From positions 1-35,358 of IMG/VR virus record IMGVR_UViG_3300009164_000018: DNA of 35,358 nucleotides, one strand, 5' to 3'. The notes beneath the pieces are model-generated. The model saw only the letters and a program-made list of their open reading frames with translations. It was not told where the DNA came from and ran no database searches. Of the stretch, positions 14,450 to 23,715 are shown piece after piece. Made by a program: the position numbers and the translations under genes. Each line of letters starts with the position of its first letter. Position 1 is the stretch's first letter. The stretch comes from a virus.

Positions 14450-15508
14450 ATGCCATACGGAACAGTAAATGCAGACTTGATGACCACTTCAGACGGAGTA
14501 AGTTCGTCTGGTTTGTATGGGTTTAAGAACCGCATCATCAATGGTGCGCAAATAATTAATCAAAGAAATGCAACAGTAACAACAGCATCAACTTTTGTAA
14601 CAGACCGTTGGCAAGTAGATAACCTAACCACATCTGGTGCTGTTTCGTTTGCTCAAAATTCAACTGCTCCTGCGGGTTTTACAAACTCATTAAAAATTAC
14701 TGTAACTACAGCGGATGCGGCTGTTGCTTCTTCAGACCTTGTGGAATTTAGACAATGGATTGAAGGATACAACACGGCTGACTTTAATTTTGGTAGCGCA
14801 AGTTCTGGAACATTTACTATTTCATTTTGGGTAAATTCTAGTGTTACAGGAACTTATGGAGTTTCATTTAGAAATTCTGCATCCGATAGAGTTTATGTTT
14901 CAACATACACCATAAATGCTTCAAACACTTGGGAACAAAAAACCATTACTGTTGCTGGTGATACATCTGGTACTTGGTTAACAGACAATGGTCGTGGTTT
15001 AGGTATTGCATTTTGCGTAATGGGTGGCTCTGCTGTTCAAGGTACTGCGGGTTCATGGGGTTCTACAAACAACAGAACTACTAGCGCACAGGCCAACTTA
15101 CTTGCAACTATAAACAACACCTTCTACATCACAGGCGTACAACTAGAAAAAGGCAGTACCGCAACATCGTTTGATTACAGACCTTATGGTACTGAGTTGC
15201 AGTTATGTCAGAGGTACTATGAAAAGAGTTACAACATAGATGTTGTTCCTGCAACATCAACAGCATTAGGCGTATTATCTTTATCACAATTTACCAATGA
15301 ATTAGTTGGATTTAAATTTGTTACTACAAAAAGAAGTCAGCCTACTGTAACTTTATATGCAACTGGTGGAAACATAAATCAGTTAGATGGAAATACAAAT
15401 ACGGCAACAGCGCAATATATTGGAACAAGTGCTGTTGGATATATATCCAGAACTGCCGCATCAGGAAGTTATTATTTTGGGCATTTCACAGCATCTGCGG
15501 AGTTATAA
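14450..15508 (+). CDS. tail fibre / receptor-binding protein, carbohydrate-binding-like
   Basis: This 352-residue protein begins nine bases after the long fibre gene, with AAGGAAG upstream. The N-terminus GLYGFKNRIINGAQIINQRN followed by TFVTDRWQV is a recurrent opening of phage fibre tips. The middle (about 60-240) has jelly-roll-like strands ending in ITGVQLEKGSTATSFDYRPY, the same closing motif found in many carbohydrate-binding virion modules. Residues after about 250 form a distinct C-terminal beta domain. DNA in this gene is more AT-rich than in the head genes. It is followed by a tiny overlapping partner gene, as are the next two fibre genes. Confidence 0.75.
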   Translation: MPYGTVNADLMTTSDGVSSSGLYGFKNRIINGAQIINQRNATVTTASTFVTDRWQVDNLTTSGAVSFAQNSTAPAGFTNSLKITVTTADAAVASSDLVEFRQWIEGYNTADFNFGSASSGTFTISFWVNSSVTGTYGVSFRNSASDRVYVSTYTINASNTWEQKTITVAGDTSGTWLTDNGRGLGIAFCVMGGSAVQGTAGSWGSTNNRTTSAQANLLATINNTFYITGVQLEKGSTATSFDYRPYGTELQLCQRYYEKSYNIDVVPATSTALGVLSLSQFTNELVGFKFVTTKRSQPTVTLYATGGNINQLDGNTNTATAQYIGTSAVGYISRTAASGSYYFGHFTASAEL

Positions 15509-15664
15509 ATGTATAAATTGTTAAAAGATAAAGATGGAGTTGTTAGGTCTGTGTTTAAGGTTGAATTTGGTGTCATCCCATTTGACCCCGCTAACACCGA
15601 CTACCAAGCCTATTTAGCGTGGGTTGCTGAAGGCAATCAACCAGAACCCGCAGAGGAACAATAA
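15509..15664 (+). CDS. tiny fibre-associated protein, hypothetical
   Basis: This 51-residue ORF starts directly at the stop of the fibre gene and ends in a TAATG overlap with the next one. The sequence (YKLLKDKDGVVRSVFKVE, then IPFDPANTDYQAYLAWVAEG and a proline/glutamate tail) resembles small proteins that follow fibre genes in many phages and may aid fibre assembly or cap it. The DPANTDYQAYLAW motif is the most family-like part. The assembly role is inferred from position. Confidence 0.65.
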   Translation: MYKLLKDKDGVVRSVFKVEFGVIPFDPANTDYQAYLAWVAEGNQPEPAEEQ

Positions 15665-16209
15665 TGGCGGCACTAATCCCATCAGCAAGCGCAACAGGGT
15701 CAGGAACAATGACCTTGGCTGGCCCTTCTACAAACTCTAATCAGACTATCACGATTCCAGACGCTACGGGAACAATGATGGTTAGTGGCAATATGCCAGC
15801 GTTTAGTGCTTACAAAAGTGGTTCTCAATCTATTACAAGTGCAACATTTACAAAAATAACATTTGACACGGAAGAATTTGATACAAATAATAATTTTGCA
15901 TCTAACAGATTTACCCCAACTGTGGCTGGTTATTATCAAATAAGTGGTGCTTTTTCTAGCGAAGATAGCACTGGTGGAATTACAAGACTAATATGTACCA
16001 TATATAAAAATGGAAGTGAATTTAAAAGAGGAAATGATTTAACAACAGGTGCTGGATTGGGATATATGCCAATAGTAACTTCTTTAATTTATTTTAATGG
16101 CACAACAGATTACGTTGAACTTTATGCTTATTTAACTGGTATAGGGCCAGCAATTCGAGGAAATCAACAACAAACTTGGTTTCAAGGTGCATTAGTGAGG
16201 TCTGCATAA
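15664..16209 (+). CDS. C1q/TNF-like fibre head protein
   Basis: This 181-residue protein has a TAATG start. After an N-terminal segment with a TIPDATGTMMVSG motif (about 30-43, often seen in virion attachment modules), residues about 45-180 read as a C1q/TNF-like jelly roll. The signs are FSAYKSGSQSI, FTPTVAGYYQISGAF, CTIYKNGSEFKRG, then YVELYAYLT and WFQGALV at the end. The C1q fold forms compact trimers and in phages serves as a receptor-binding knob. This is the second of three fibre and partner pairs. The gene is AT-rich relative to the head genes, suggesting recent exchange. Confidence 0.75.
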   Translation: MAALIPSASATGSGTMTLAGPSTNSNQTITIPDATGTMMVSGNMPAFSAYKSGSQSITSATFTKITFDTEEFDTNNNFASNRFTPTVAGYYQISGAFSSEDSTGGITRLICTIYKNGSEFKRGNDLTTGAGLGYMPIVTSLIYFNGTTDYVELYAYLTGIGPAIRGNQQQTWFQGALVRSA

Positions 16210-16370
16210 TGTACGAAAAAATCATAAACATTTACCCTGAGTTAGCAAATTTTGATTTTGCTAGTGGTGTTATAACACTTCAAAACGATGGTGATGGCGA
16301 TTACATAGCCAAGTGGGAACATCCCACCTATACCAAGCCCACAGACGCACAACTAGCGGAGATTAACTAA
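16209..16370 (+). CDS. tiny fibre-associated protein, hypothetical
   Basis: This 53-residue ORF has TAATG overlaps on both ends (16207-16211 and 16368-16372); a reading from 16176 is unnecessary. The sequence begins MYEKIINIYPELANFDFASG and ends YTKPTDAQLAEIN, a proline-plus-helix tail reminiscent of fibre assembly proteins. It is the partner of the C1q-like fibre gene. No membrane segment or catalytic motif is present. Confidence 0.65.
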   Translation: MYEKIINIYPELANFDFASGVITLQNDGDGDYIAKWEHPTYTKPTDAQLAEIN

Positions 16371-16849
16371 TGGCACTCGTTTTGGATGGCAGTTTAGGGG
16401 TCACATTCCCAGTAACAGCGGGTAGTGCTTCTGCGGTGCAAGCATCTTCTGGTAGGGTGTTGCAAGTGGTAAATGCGGGTTCTAATGGAACTAGCACTAC
16501 ATCTACTTCTTTTGTTGATACAGGATTAACTGCAAGCATTACTCCATCAAGTTCATCTAGCAAGGTGTTTGTAATGGTTAATGGTGTTTCTAGAGCAACA
16601 AATGCAAGAGCGGGTTTTGCAATAGTTAGAAATTCAACTCAGTTAGTTGGATTAACAGAAGTCAATGGAACAAATGCACAAATTCCTTACTATTTTAGTT
16701 ATTTAGATTCTCCAACAACCACATCTTCTGTGACTTATAAATTACAAATCGCATCAAATACTTCTGGGCAAACTGTAAATAATAGTGATGCTGGAACTGT
16801 GTCTTCTGGCAATATAAATTACATCACACTTATGGAGATTGCGGCATGA
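16370..16849 (+). CDS. small fibre / lectin-like structural protein
   Basis: This 159-residue protein opens MALVLDGSLGVTFPVTAGSA, an N-terminus repeatedly seen in small environmental-phage fibre proteins. It continues as a beta sandwich (VLQVVNAG, SFVDTGLTASITPS, KVFVMVNGVS, YKLQIAS) closing with INYITLMEIAA. This layout is that of short trimeric tip proteins. It is coupled upstream by TAATG and downstream by a 4-base overlap (ATGA). It is the third fibre of the cassette series; the receptor role is inferred. Confidence 0.7.
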   Translation: MALVLDGSLGVTFPVTAGSASAVQASSGRVLQVVNAGSNGTSTTSTSFVDTGLTASITPSSSSSKVFVMVNGVSRATNARAGFAIVRNSTQLVGLTEVNGTNAQIPYYFSYLDSPTTTSSVTYKLQIASNTSGQTVNNSDAGTVSSGNINYITLMEIAA

Positions 16850-17103
16850 ACAAACATCAAGCAATTTACGCAACGCATAGCAATGTCGTTACTATCCGTG
16901 GTGACGATGCTTTTGACGCTAACGGCAACCCCGTCACTTATGACGAAACAGCAGTCCAAGCCTACATTGATGCTCATGCCTACATAGCAAAACGCCAACA
17001 AGCCTATCCAAGCATTGCAGAGCAGTTAGATTTAATCTATCACCAAGGGCTAGACGCTTGGAAATCGGCTATACAAGCAGTAAAGGAAGCAAATCCAAAA
17101 TGA
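16846..17103 (+). CDS. fibre-associated protein, hypothetical
   Basis: This 85-residue protein overlaps the previous gene by ATGA. The C-terminal half RQQAYPSIAEQLDLIYHQGL followed by DAWKSAIQAVKEANPK is a very common ending of small tail-associated phage proteins, sometimes annotated as tail fibre assembly. The N-terminal half (TIRGDDAFDANGNPVTYDE) is a short beta segment. It is the partner of the 16370 fibre gene, completing the third cassette. Function as an assembly chaperone is possible but unproven. Confidence 0.7.
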   Translation: MNKHQAIYATHSNVVTIRGDDAFDANGNPVTYDETAVQAYIDAHAYIAKRQQAYPSIAEQLDLIYHQGLDAWKSAIQAVKEANPK

Positions 17104-17417
17104 TTACCCACAAATGGAAAATACACGACATTGACGCTACTGACGGACTGATTACAGAGGTCAAGTACAGCGTTTTAGCCAAGGAACTAGACACCACAGT
17201 AGAGACTGAGGGCTATTGGCGCTTTGGTGACCCAGTTTTGCGTAAGCCTTTGCTAGAAGTCAAAGAAGAAGATGTAATCGCTTGGGTTAAGGCTGACTCT
17301 ATGCGAGAAGGCGTAAATATCATAGAATCACGCTTAGAGGAACAACTTGCTAATCTTGCCAAAGACAAGGTTAAATTGCCATGGGTTCCCCAAGTTTTTA
17401 CAATAAATCTTGGATAA
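17100..17417 (+). CDS. conserved phage protein, hypothetical
   Basis: This 105-residue protein starts at ATGA overlapping the previous stop. The pattern MITHKWKIHDIDATDGLITE, then VKYSVLAKE and TEGYWRFGDP, ending in a helix EEDVIAWVK, is a recurrent small phage protein located near fibre and tail genes. The predicted fold is a beta sheet followed by a helical C-terminus. No enzymatic motif is visible. A structural or assembly role is suggested only by location between the fibre cassettes and the gp4-like gene. Confidence 0.7.
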   Translation: MITHKWKIHDIDATDGLITEVKYSVLAKELDTTVETEGYWRFGDPVLRKPLLEVKEEDVIAWVKADSMREGVNIIESRLEEQLANLAKDKVKLPWVPQVFTINLG

Positions 17418-17420
17418 ACC

Positions 17421-18401
17421 ATGACTGTTCCATACGACATTATTAGCAGAGCGTTAAAAGACATAGGCGCACTAGAGGCGGGTGAGACACCCACTTCGGA
17501 TGCCGCCACAGACGCTTTTGATATGCTAAATGACCTTATAGACCAATGGTCTAACGAGGACATGATGGTTTTCAACGTGACTGAAATCATCTTTCCCGTG
17601 ATAGCGGGTCAGACCCAGTACACGATTGGCCCCGTAGCCTCTACCGCTAACTTCATTGGCGCATCGTTCACAGGCTCAATTACTGGCGATGTGCTTACTG
17701 TTACCGCTATTGGCTCTGGCGCTGTGGCACAAGGGCAAACCCTAAGTGGTTCTGGCATCACCTCTGGAACGAAGATTGTGGACTTTCTAACGGGCGCTGG
17801 CGGTAACGTCAATGAGGTTGGAACATACAAACTCAACATTAGCCAGACAGTAGCCTCCACCACGATTACTGCTTACTACGAAAAGCCATTGCAGATTAAC
17901 TCGGCTTTTGTGCGTATTAACACCACCTCTAATGGTCAGCCTATCCTTAACGGGGGGTTGGACTATCCCATTTCTGTGCTTGCCTTGCAAGATTACGAGA
18001 TGATTGGTTTAAAAACGCTAAACGGCCCGTGGCCAAAGGCGATTTACTACAACCCAGGCGCTGATACGGGTAACCTCTTTGTGTGGCCAAACCCCTCTCA
18101 GGGCGAAATGCACTTGTTTGCCAACACCATTTTTAGCCGTTACAACACTTTGTACGACTCTATTGTGTTGCCACAAGGCTACTCAATGGCTCTTAGATGG
18201 TGTTTAGCCGAGCGTTTAATGCCTATGTATGGCAAAGCCTCACCAGTTCAGATTCAAATGATTAACGCTTATGCGGCACAAGCCAAAGCGACTATCAAAC
18301 GTAACAATATGAGTCCGCTACAAGTGGCAAGATATCCAGATGCTTTGATGAACACAAGAGCCAAAGACGCAGGCTGGATTCTTACGGGCGGATTCGTATG
18401 A
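17421..18401 (+). CDS. gp4-like head-to-tail adaptor with inserted beta domain
   Basis: This 326-residue protein resembles the P22 gp4 family (tail accessory factor that binds below the portal). The helical N-terminus ([20 protein letters not shown], then [16 protein letters not shown]) and the late segment [13 protein letters not shown] are typical of that family. P22 gp4 has about 166 residues; here residues about 77-152 are an extra Gly/Thr-rich beta domain ([13 protein letters not shown], then [14 protein letters not shown]). That domain is repeated twice in the gp10-like protein at 18987. The rest would pack at the portal ring. Start overlaps and spacing fit the late operon. Confidence 0.82.
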   Translation: MTVPYDIISRALKDIGALEAGETPTSDAATDAFDMLNDLIDQWSNEDMMVFNVTEIIFPVIAGQTQYTIGPVASTANFIGASFTGSITGDVLTVTAIGSGAVAQGQTLSGSGITSGTKIVDFLTGAGGNVNEVGTYKLNISQTVASTTITAYYEKPLQINSAFVRINTTSNGQPILNGGLDYPISVLALQDYEMIGLKTLNGPWPKAIYYNPGADTGNLFVWPNPSQGEMHLFANTIFSRYNTLYDSIVLPQGYSMALRWCLAERLMPMYGKASPVQIQMINAYAAQAKATIKRNNMSPLQVARYPDALMNTRAKDAGWILTGGFV

Positions 18402-18994
18402 TGATTGAAGATAAAGCAGAAAAGAAACGTGCTTATGCGCGTGAATATGCTCGCAAACGCAGAGCAGAAGACCCTGCTTTTTTAGAAAAATGTCGTATTG
18501 CTGGTAGGAAAGCAAGATTAAAAAGAATAGATAAGGCTCGTCTAGAAGTTATTGAATGGCGTAAAAATAATCCAGAAAAAGCCAAGGCATACAGAGCCAA
18601 ATACAACAAAGAAAATCGTCAATATTTGACAGAGTTATCTTGTAAATACAATAAAGAACGCAGAAAAACTGACCCTACATATGCTTTAATGCGTAGAGAA
18701 AGAGTGCGCGTTTATGATGCTTTAAAAGGTATACGCAAATCTGCAAAAACAGAAACATTACTAGGTTGCTCATACGAGTTCTTTAGACATTACATTGAAG
18801 GTTTGTTTACTGAAGGAATGGGCTGGCATAACATGGGTGAATGGCATATAGACCACATTAAACCTTTGGCTTCTTTTGATTTAACAAAGAAAGAAGAACA
18901 GCACATTGCTTTTAATTACAAAAATCAGCAACCTTTATGGGCAAAAGACAATTTAGCCAAAGGCGCAAAATATATTGAGGTGGCGCATGGCTGA
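18398..18994 (+). CDS. HNH homing-type endonuclease
   Basis: This 198-residue protein has a long basic N-terminal half ([18 protein letters not shown] and further Lys/Arg repeats, perhaps DNA-binding helices). The C-terminal HNH region contains [14 protein letters not shown] and [15 protein letters not shown], matching the H-I-D-H-I and N-x2-PLW-x4-N pattern of free-standing phage HNH nucleases. It interrupts the gp4-like and gp10-like genes, which are adjacent in P22, and overlaps both (4 and 8 bases). It is more AT-rich than its neighbours. It probably spreads by cutting related genomes lacking it. Confidence 0.85.
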   Translation: MMIEDKAEKKRAYAREYARKRRAEDPAFLEKCRIAGRKARLKRIDKARLEVIEWRKNNPEKAKAYRAKYNKENRQYLTELSCKYNKERRKTDPTYALMRRERVRVYDALKGIRKSAKTETLLGCSYEFFRHYIEGLFTEGMGWHNMGEWHIDHIKPLASFDLTKKEEQHIAFNYKNQQPLWAKDNLAKGAKYIEVAHG

Positions 18995-20873
18995 TTTTGG
19001 TTTTGTCGGGCCTTCATATCCTGCGGCATCTGTATATGTCGACAGCAACGAGTGCATTAACTTCCTTCCCGAAGTTGACCCACTTAAACAGCCTGGCGAC
19101 CGAGGCGTGGTGGCGCTTTATCCAACGCCTGGTCTAACAATTAAAGCCATTCTTCCTAATCAGCAAGAGGTTCGTGGGCTTAGAACGCTTTCTGGTGGAA
19201 CGCAAATGTTGGCTGTGTGTGGCGCGTATGTATATGTGCTTAACAGCCTTTTGACCCCTACGATGATTGGGCAGTTAAACACTACAACTGGTCGTGTCAC
19301 TATTTCTGACAACGGCATCAACGCTTATATCGTAGACGGAACATATAGGTACACATGGCGTATTGCTACTGTAACTGCCGCTGTGTTTACAGGCTCTACT
19401 TCTGGAACGACTTTGACTGTTACTTCGGTTAAATCTGGCACTATTGCTGTTGGTCAAAACCTATTTGCTGTTGGCGCGTTACAAGAGACAGTTATAACGG
19501 CTCTTGGGACTGGAACAGGTGGAACTGGTACATACACCATTGGTCTATCCCAATCCATCGCTTCTAGCCAGATGTACACATCGAGTCCAGGCGCGGTGGT
19601 GACTGCCGCTATAACTGGCACAACCCTAACTGTTGCTTCAGTAACTAGCGGTACTTTGTATGTTGGTCAGACCATCCAAGGCGCTGGCATTACTACTCAG
19701 ACCATCATTACAGCACTCGGAACGGGTAGCGGTGGTGCTGGTACTTACACAGTAAATAACTCACAGACAATCGCATCTATCACGATGTACGCCCTAAATT
19801 GGACTGTATTGCCGTCAAGCGATGGCGCTTTCACAGGGGGCGAGACTTGTGACATTGTTGACAATTACTTTGTATATAACCGCCCTGCATCTCAGCAATG
19901 GGGTGCATCTGGCGTTTTATCCCCTATTTCTGGCTCTACTTCATTTTCTAGCAAAGATGGTTCGCCAGATAACTTAGTGGCACTTATTGTCGACCACCGA
20001 GAAGTTTACCTAATGGGTGAGAACTCATCGGAGGTGTGGACAGATGTGGGCGCTGTGCCTTTCCCTTTCCAGCGGATACCAGGCACTAACACCCAACACG
20101 GCATTGCGGCTAAATTCTCCGTAGCCCGTTTTGGTGACTCATTCTGTTATGTTTCCCGTAACAACCGAGGTCAAGCGCAGATTATGCAGATGAAGGGCTA
20201 TGTGCCTACTCGCATATCTAACCATGCGGTTGAAAACTCCATCACCAATCAATATGTGGACAACGCTATTGCTTGGACTTACCAGTTAGAGGGTCACGAA
20301 TGTTATGTCGTGTCTTTCCCTAGTTTAGAGTTAACTTGGGCGTATGACTTAGCCTCTGGAATGTGGCACAAGTGGCTATATACCGAGAATGACGGCACAT
20401 ATACCCGTCACAGAGGTAATTGCTGTGCTGTGTTCCAAGGTCTAGTTTTAGTGGGTGACTACGAAGACGGCTCTATTTACGAAATAGACAAAAACAACTA
20501 CACCGACAATGGGCAAAATACACGTAGGTTAAGACGCGCCCCGCACCTAGTTGCTGACCTACAACGGCAGTATTTTGACGAACTACAAATCCAGTTCCAG
20601 CCTGGCGTTGGTTTGACTGGCATCACCACACCTTTGAATGACGAAGTGGTGGGTGCTGACCCACAAGCCATGCTTAGATGGTCAAACGATGGTGGTTCTA
20701 CATGGTCTAGCGAGCATTGGACTTCCATCGGCAAGATAGGAAAATACAAGAATCGTGCTATTTGGCGCAGATTGGGTTGGTCTAGAGATAGGGTGTTTGA
20801 GGTGGTTGTAAGCGACCCCATCAATGCTGTGATTATCTCGGCTAACCTAAAAGCAACGGCAGGGGAGAACTAA
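18987..20873 (+). CDS. gp10-like tail hub / packaged DNA stabilisation protein
   Basis: This 628-residue protein begins [20 protein letters not shown] followed by [12 protein letters not shown] and [14 protein letters not shown], a clear P22 gp10-type N-terminus. P22 gp10 (472 residues) forms the hexameric hub under gp4, holding DNA in the head. The extra length is explained by two tandem beta domains at about residues 132-197 and 205-268, both of the TLTV...GTGTYT...SQ-IAS type also found in the gp4-like protein. Removing them leaves about 490 residues. The start at 18987 has an AGGTGG-like site; an upstream in-frame start at 18975 adds only four residues. Confidence 0.87.
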   Translation: MADFGFVGPSYPAASVYVDSNECINFLPEVDPLKQPGDRGVVALYPTPGLTIKAILPNQQEVRGLRTLSGGTQMLAVCGAYVYVLNSLLTPTMIGQLNTTTGRVTISDNGINAYIVDGTYRYTWRIATVTAAVFTGSTSGTTLTVTSVKSGTIAVGQNLFAVGALQETVITALGTGTGGTGTYTIGLSQSIASSQMYTSSPGAVVTAAITGTTLTVASVTSGTLYVGQTIQGAGITTQTIITALGTGSGGAGTYTVNNSQTIASITMYALNWTVLPSSDGAFTGGETCDIVDNYFVYNRPASQQWGASGVLSPISGSTSFSSKDGSPDNLVALIVDHREVYLMGENSSEVWTDVGAVPFPFQRIPGTNTQHGIAAKFSVARFGDSFCYVSRNNRGQAQIMQMKGYVPTRISNHAVENSITNQYVDNAIAWTYQLEGHECYVVSFPSLELTWAYDLASGMWHKWLYTENDGTYTRHRGNCCAVFQGLVLVGDYEDGSIYEIDKNNYTDNGQNTRRLRRAPHLVADLQRQYFDELQIQFQPGVGLTGITTPLNDEVVGADPQAMLRWSNDGGSTWSSEHWTSIGKIGKYKNRAIWRRLGWSRDRVFEVVVSDPINAVIISANLKATAGEN

Positions 20874-21109
20874 TGGCTACTGGCATTTCCAATACCTCGC
20901 AGTTAAACCCATATCCTCAGACCGAGTTCTTGGACGGACAGACTAAGCGACCAACAAGGGCTTGGCAACAGTTCTTCCTTAATCTGCTCAACTTCAGTTC
21001 AGCGGCTACGGCTACTGCTGGTTCGGCTACCTTGCCTGCAAACCCCGTAGGCTTCATAAACATCACGATAAATGGTGTGCCATACAAAGTGCCATATTAC
21101 AATGTCTGA
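20873..21109 (+). CDS. small virion-associated protein, hypothetical
   Basis: This 78-residue protein starts on the last base of the gp10-like stop (TAATG). The pattern SQLNPYPQTEFLDGQTKRPT then RAWQQFFLNLLN is a recurrent short protein found downstream of hub genes in related podoviruses, with a C-terminal strand INITINGVPYKVPYYNV. There is no membrane segment. It overlaps the cupin gene by 8 bases. It may be a minor tail component; the function is unknown. Confidence 0.65.
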   Translation: MATGISNTSQLNPYPQTEFLDGQTKRPTRAWQQFFLNLLNFSSAATATAGSATLPANPVGFINITINGVPYKVPYYNV

Positions 21110-21461
21110 TATGTCCATAGCCCAATTATTTGCTGAAAGAAAAGGCACATTTGAGTGCGACTTGGGTACTGTTCATCATTTTTCGGATGGACTGTATGCC
21201 AAAGAAATGCTAATACCAAAAGGTTATCAAGCGGGTCAACACGCCCACAAGTATTCGCATTTAAGTATTTTGGCAAAAGGTAGCGTCAAAGTCATAACTG
21301 ATGATGGCGTACAAGAGTTTAAAGCGCCAGCCTGTATAGACATTAAGGCTGGTATTCACCATGTAATTGAGGCTTTAGAAGACTCGGCATGGTTTTGTAT
21401 TCATGCAACTGATGAGACAGATGTTTCAAAAGTTGATGAAGTATTGATTAAGGAGATTTAA
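21102..21461 (+). CDS. cupin-domain protein
   Basis: This 119-residue protein is a single cupin barrel: the first motif G45-Q-H47-A-H49-x3-H53 followed by LAKGSVKVITDD, the second motif IKAGIHHVIEALED with H86-H87. These histidines would bind a metal. Cupins range from dioxygenases and isomerases to sugar-binding or structural proteins, so no reaction can be assigned. Its place between hub and ejection-protein genes, overlapping the previous gene by 8 bases, suggests a virion or assembly role, or an auxiliary metabolic gene carried on the late transcript. The start ATG at 21102 is preferred over 21072, which would overlap 38 bases. Confidence 0.75.
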   Translation: MSDMSIAQLFAERKGTFECDLGTVHHFSDGLYAKEMLIPKGYQAGQHAHKYSHLSILAKGSVKVITDDGVQEFKAPACIDIKAGIHHVIEALEDSAWFCIHATDETDVSKVDEVLIKEI

Positions 21462-21462
21462 T

Positions 21463-22269
21463 ATGCCAGTAGGATATGCAATGGCTGGTGCCAATATAGT
21501 TAGCGGAATTATGGGCGCAGATGCGGCCAAAAGCGCGGCTGACACACAAGCACAATCAGCGCGTGAAGCATTAGATTTCCAAAGACAACAGTACAACACT
21601 ATTCAACAACAGACCACGGGCGGTCGTGCGGCTGGTGCTAATGCGCTAAATACATTGGGTTCATTAGGGTCTGGCACATACCAAATGTATGACGTTAATG
21701 GCAATCCTACTGGTGCTGGCATAGGCTCTGGCTATTTAACTCAGCAATACACGCCAGAAGAATTTGCCAAAGGTATAGACCCAGGCTATCAATTCCGTCT
21801 GCAACAAGGTCAAGAAGCAACCAACCGCATGGCAAACATGGGCGGTGGAATGATTAGCGGAAACGCCCTAAAAGGCGCTCAAGACTATACTCAAGGGTTA
21901 GCATCAACCGAGTTTGGAAATGCGTTTAATCGCTTCCAAACTGGTCGGCAAAACATTTATAACACTTTGGCTGGTATTGCTGGCTTAGGTCAAAACATGA
22001 CTAACACTAGCGCAACTGCCGCAGGAAATGCCGCCAATACTATTGGCAACACAATCCAAGGTCTAGGTGCGGCACAAGCAAGCGGCACAGTAGGCGCGGC
22101 TAACGCTATTTCTGGTGGCATACAGAACGCAGGCAATCAATATTATTTGTCGCAACTATTGGCTAAGAAAAATGCAACAGAAATGCCTGTGCCAAATAGC
22201 ATTAGTTACAACGCTGGCAATCCTGGCGTCACAGCAAATCAAGGCCCAGCAGATTTTTGGGTATCGTAA
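21463..22269 (+). CDS. ejection/internal virion protein, gp7-like
   Basis: This 268-residue, Gly/Ala/Asn/Gln-rich protein has an N-terminal hydrophobic segment (GYAMAGANIVSGIMGADAAK) followed by helical AKSAADTQAQSAREALDFQR. The pattern, including ARE-x-Q-x4-QQ and the GYQFRLQQGQEATNRMANMG region, is typical of the first of three DNA-injection proteins in P22-like and other podoviruses, released from the head to extend the tail across the cell wall. It is followed by two larger similar-role genes, mirroring the P22 gp7-gp20-gp16 order. Confidence 0.8.
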   Translation: MPVGYAMAGANIVSGIMGADAAKSAADTQAQSAREALDFQRQQYNTIQQQTTGGRAAGANALNTLGSLGSGTYQMYDVNGNPTGAGIGSGYLTQQYTPEEFAKGIDPGYQFRLQQGQEATNRMANMGGGMISGNALKGAQDYTQGLASTEFGNAFNRFQTGRQNIYNTLAGIAGLGQNMTNTSATAAGNAANTIGNTIQGLGAAQASGTVGAANAISGGIQNAGNQYYLSQLLAKKNATEMPVPNSISYNAGNPGVTANQGPADFWVS

Positions 22270-22278
22270 GGAATAATC

Positions 22279-23715
22279 ATGGCAGAACCAATAGCACTTG
22301 GAGTTAAACCACCAACCCCCATGAGCCTTGGGGACATGATTAACATTGCCCGTGGCGCACAGGCTTACCAACAGGCAGAACAACTTAATCCTTTGACGGC
22401 TCAAAAAGCCCAAATGGAGATTGAGCAACTTCAGAAAACTAATCCTCTTGCGGTTAGACAACAAGCGGCTTTGGCTACCACAGCAGAAACTGGGGCAACA
22501 AAAAGCCAAGCAGAATTACAGGCTTACTACAAAGACCAAGCGCGTAAAACTTTTGGTGGTTTGTTAACTGATAAAGATTTTGACCCTTTGAATCCAAACC
22601 CAGAAGGAATAAAAATCAAACTTCAAGAGGCTGGCGATTATTTAAAAAATGTTTTGGGAGTTCCAGAACACGAAAGCAAAGCACAAGCAAAACTTTTAGA
22701 ACACATTGATAAACATGGTGTTGCTGGCGCACAAAGAGTAATTCAACAAATTGCAAATGGCGTACAACAAGCAGGAACATCATCTGAGCAGTTTGCACAG
22801 GCTAACAGAGCGCCTACCGCTATTGGTACGGGTTCATCAACTATTCTTTATCCAACATCACCATATCAAAAGAACCAAACAGTCGCAGAATTTCAGCAAC
22901 AACTTGGGCCAAATCAAATATACGAACCAACTGGCAGGGTGGATGCAAACAACGAACCTACTGCTTACATTAAAGATAAATCTGGTCGTATTCTTGGTGA
23001 AGTTGCAATTCCCGCTGGTGTACAAACAAATAATGCTGTGAACAAAGCGCCAAACAGATTACCCGCTTATGAAACACCAGACACAGTAGCAAACGCAAGA
23101 GCGCAACAGTTATCTGTACAAAAAGCCGCAAGCAATGTACAAACATCGCAATTTAACAACAACAAGATTATTCAACTTGCTGACAAGGCTTTGGTTGGTG
23201 TTGGCGCTGAAACATTAAGTAAATTGGGTGGTGGATATGCCGCTTTACCATTTACTACTGACGCAACACAAAACAGACAAATTTTGGGTCATCAATTAGC
23301 CCTTGAAACAGCAAATCTTTCTGCTTCTGCTGGTTTAAGTGGTACAGATGCCGCTAGAGGTTTGGCAGAAAAAATGTCTGGTAATACTGAATGGACACCA
23401 GAAGCAATTAAACAAACAGCCCGTATGAATCGTGCATTGTCAACGGGTACAGATATGCTTAACAGAGGTATAACTGCGGCTGTTCAAAAGGCTGGAAACA
23501 ATCCTATTGCCGCAAGAGATTTCCAATCTAAGTGGAGTAACCAAGAACAATTATTGCCAACATTGCAATTCATAGACGCATTACGTAACGCCAAAGATGA
23601 CCCTGTTGGCGCTAAAGCAATGATTGATTCTATGGGTGGTTATGGCTCTAAAGGTTATAAAGAAATGTTACAACGCGCTGGTAATTTGAATAATTTAATT
23701 ACGAAAGGCCAGTAA
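22279..23715 (+). CDS. internal virion / ejection protein, middle component
   Basis: This 478-residue protein has AAGGA before its ATG. It is Gln/Ala-rich, mostly helical at the N-terminus (IARGAQAYQQAEQLNPLTAQ, QMEIEQLQKTNPL), and shows no enzyme motif. Its place between the gp7-like gene and a 702-residue gene is that of P22 gp20. Residues from about 285 on (AQQLSVQKAASNVQTSQFNN and after) form another helical region. DNA is AT-rich relative to head genes. The ejection role is inferred from position, size and composition. Confidence 0.7.
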   Translation: MAEPIALGVKPPTPMSLGDMINIARGAQAYQQAEQLNPLTAQKAQMEIEQLQKTNPLAVRQQAALATTAETGATKSQAELQAYYKDQARKTFGGLLTDKDFDPLNPNPEGIKIKLQEAGDYLKNVLGVPEHESKAQAKLLEHIDKHGVAGAQRVIQQIANGVQQAGTSSEQFAQANRAPTAIGTGSSTILYPTSPYQKNQTVAEFQQQLGPNQIYEPTGRVDANNEPTAYIKDKSGRILGEVAIPAGVQTNNAVNKAPNRLPAYETPDTVANARAQQLSVQKAASNVQTSQFNNNKIIQLADKALVGVGAETLSKLGGGYAALPFTTDATQNRQILGHQLALETANLSASAGLSGTDAARGLAEKMSGNTEWTPEAIKQTARMNRALSTGTDMLNRGITAAVQKAGNNPIAARDFQSKWSNQEQLLPTLQFIDALRNAKDDPVGAKAMIDSMGGYGSKGYKEMLQRAGNLNNLITKGQ

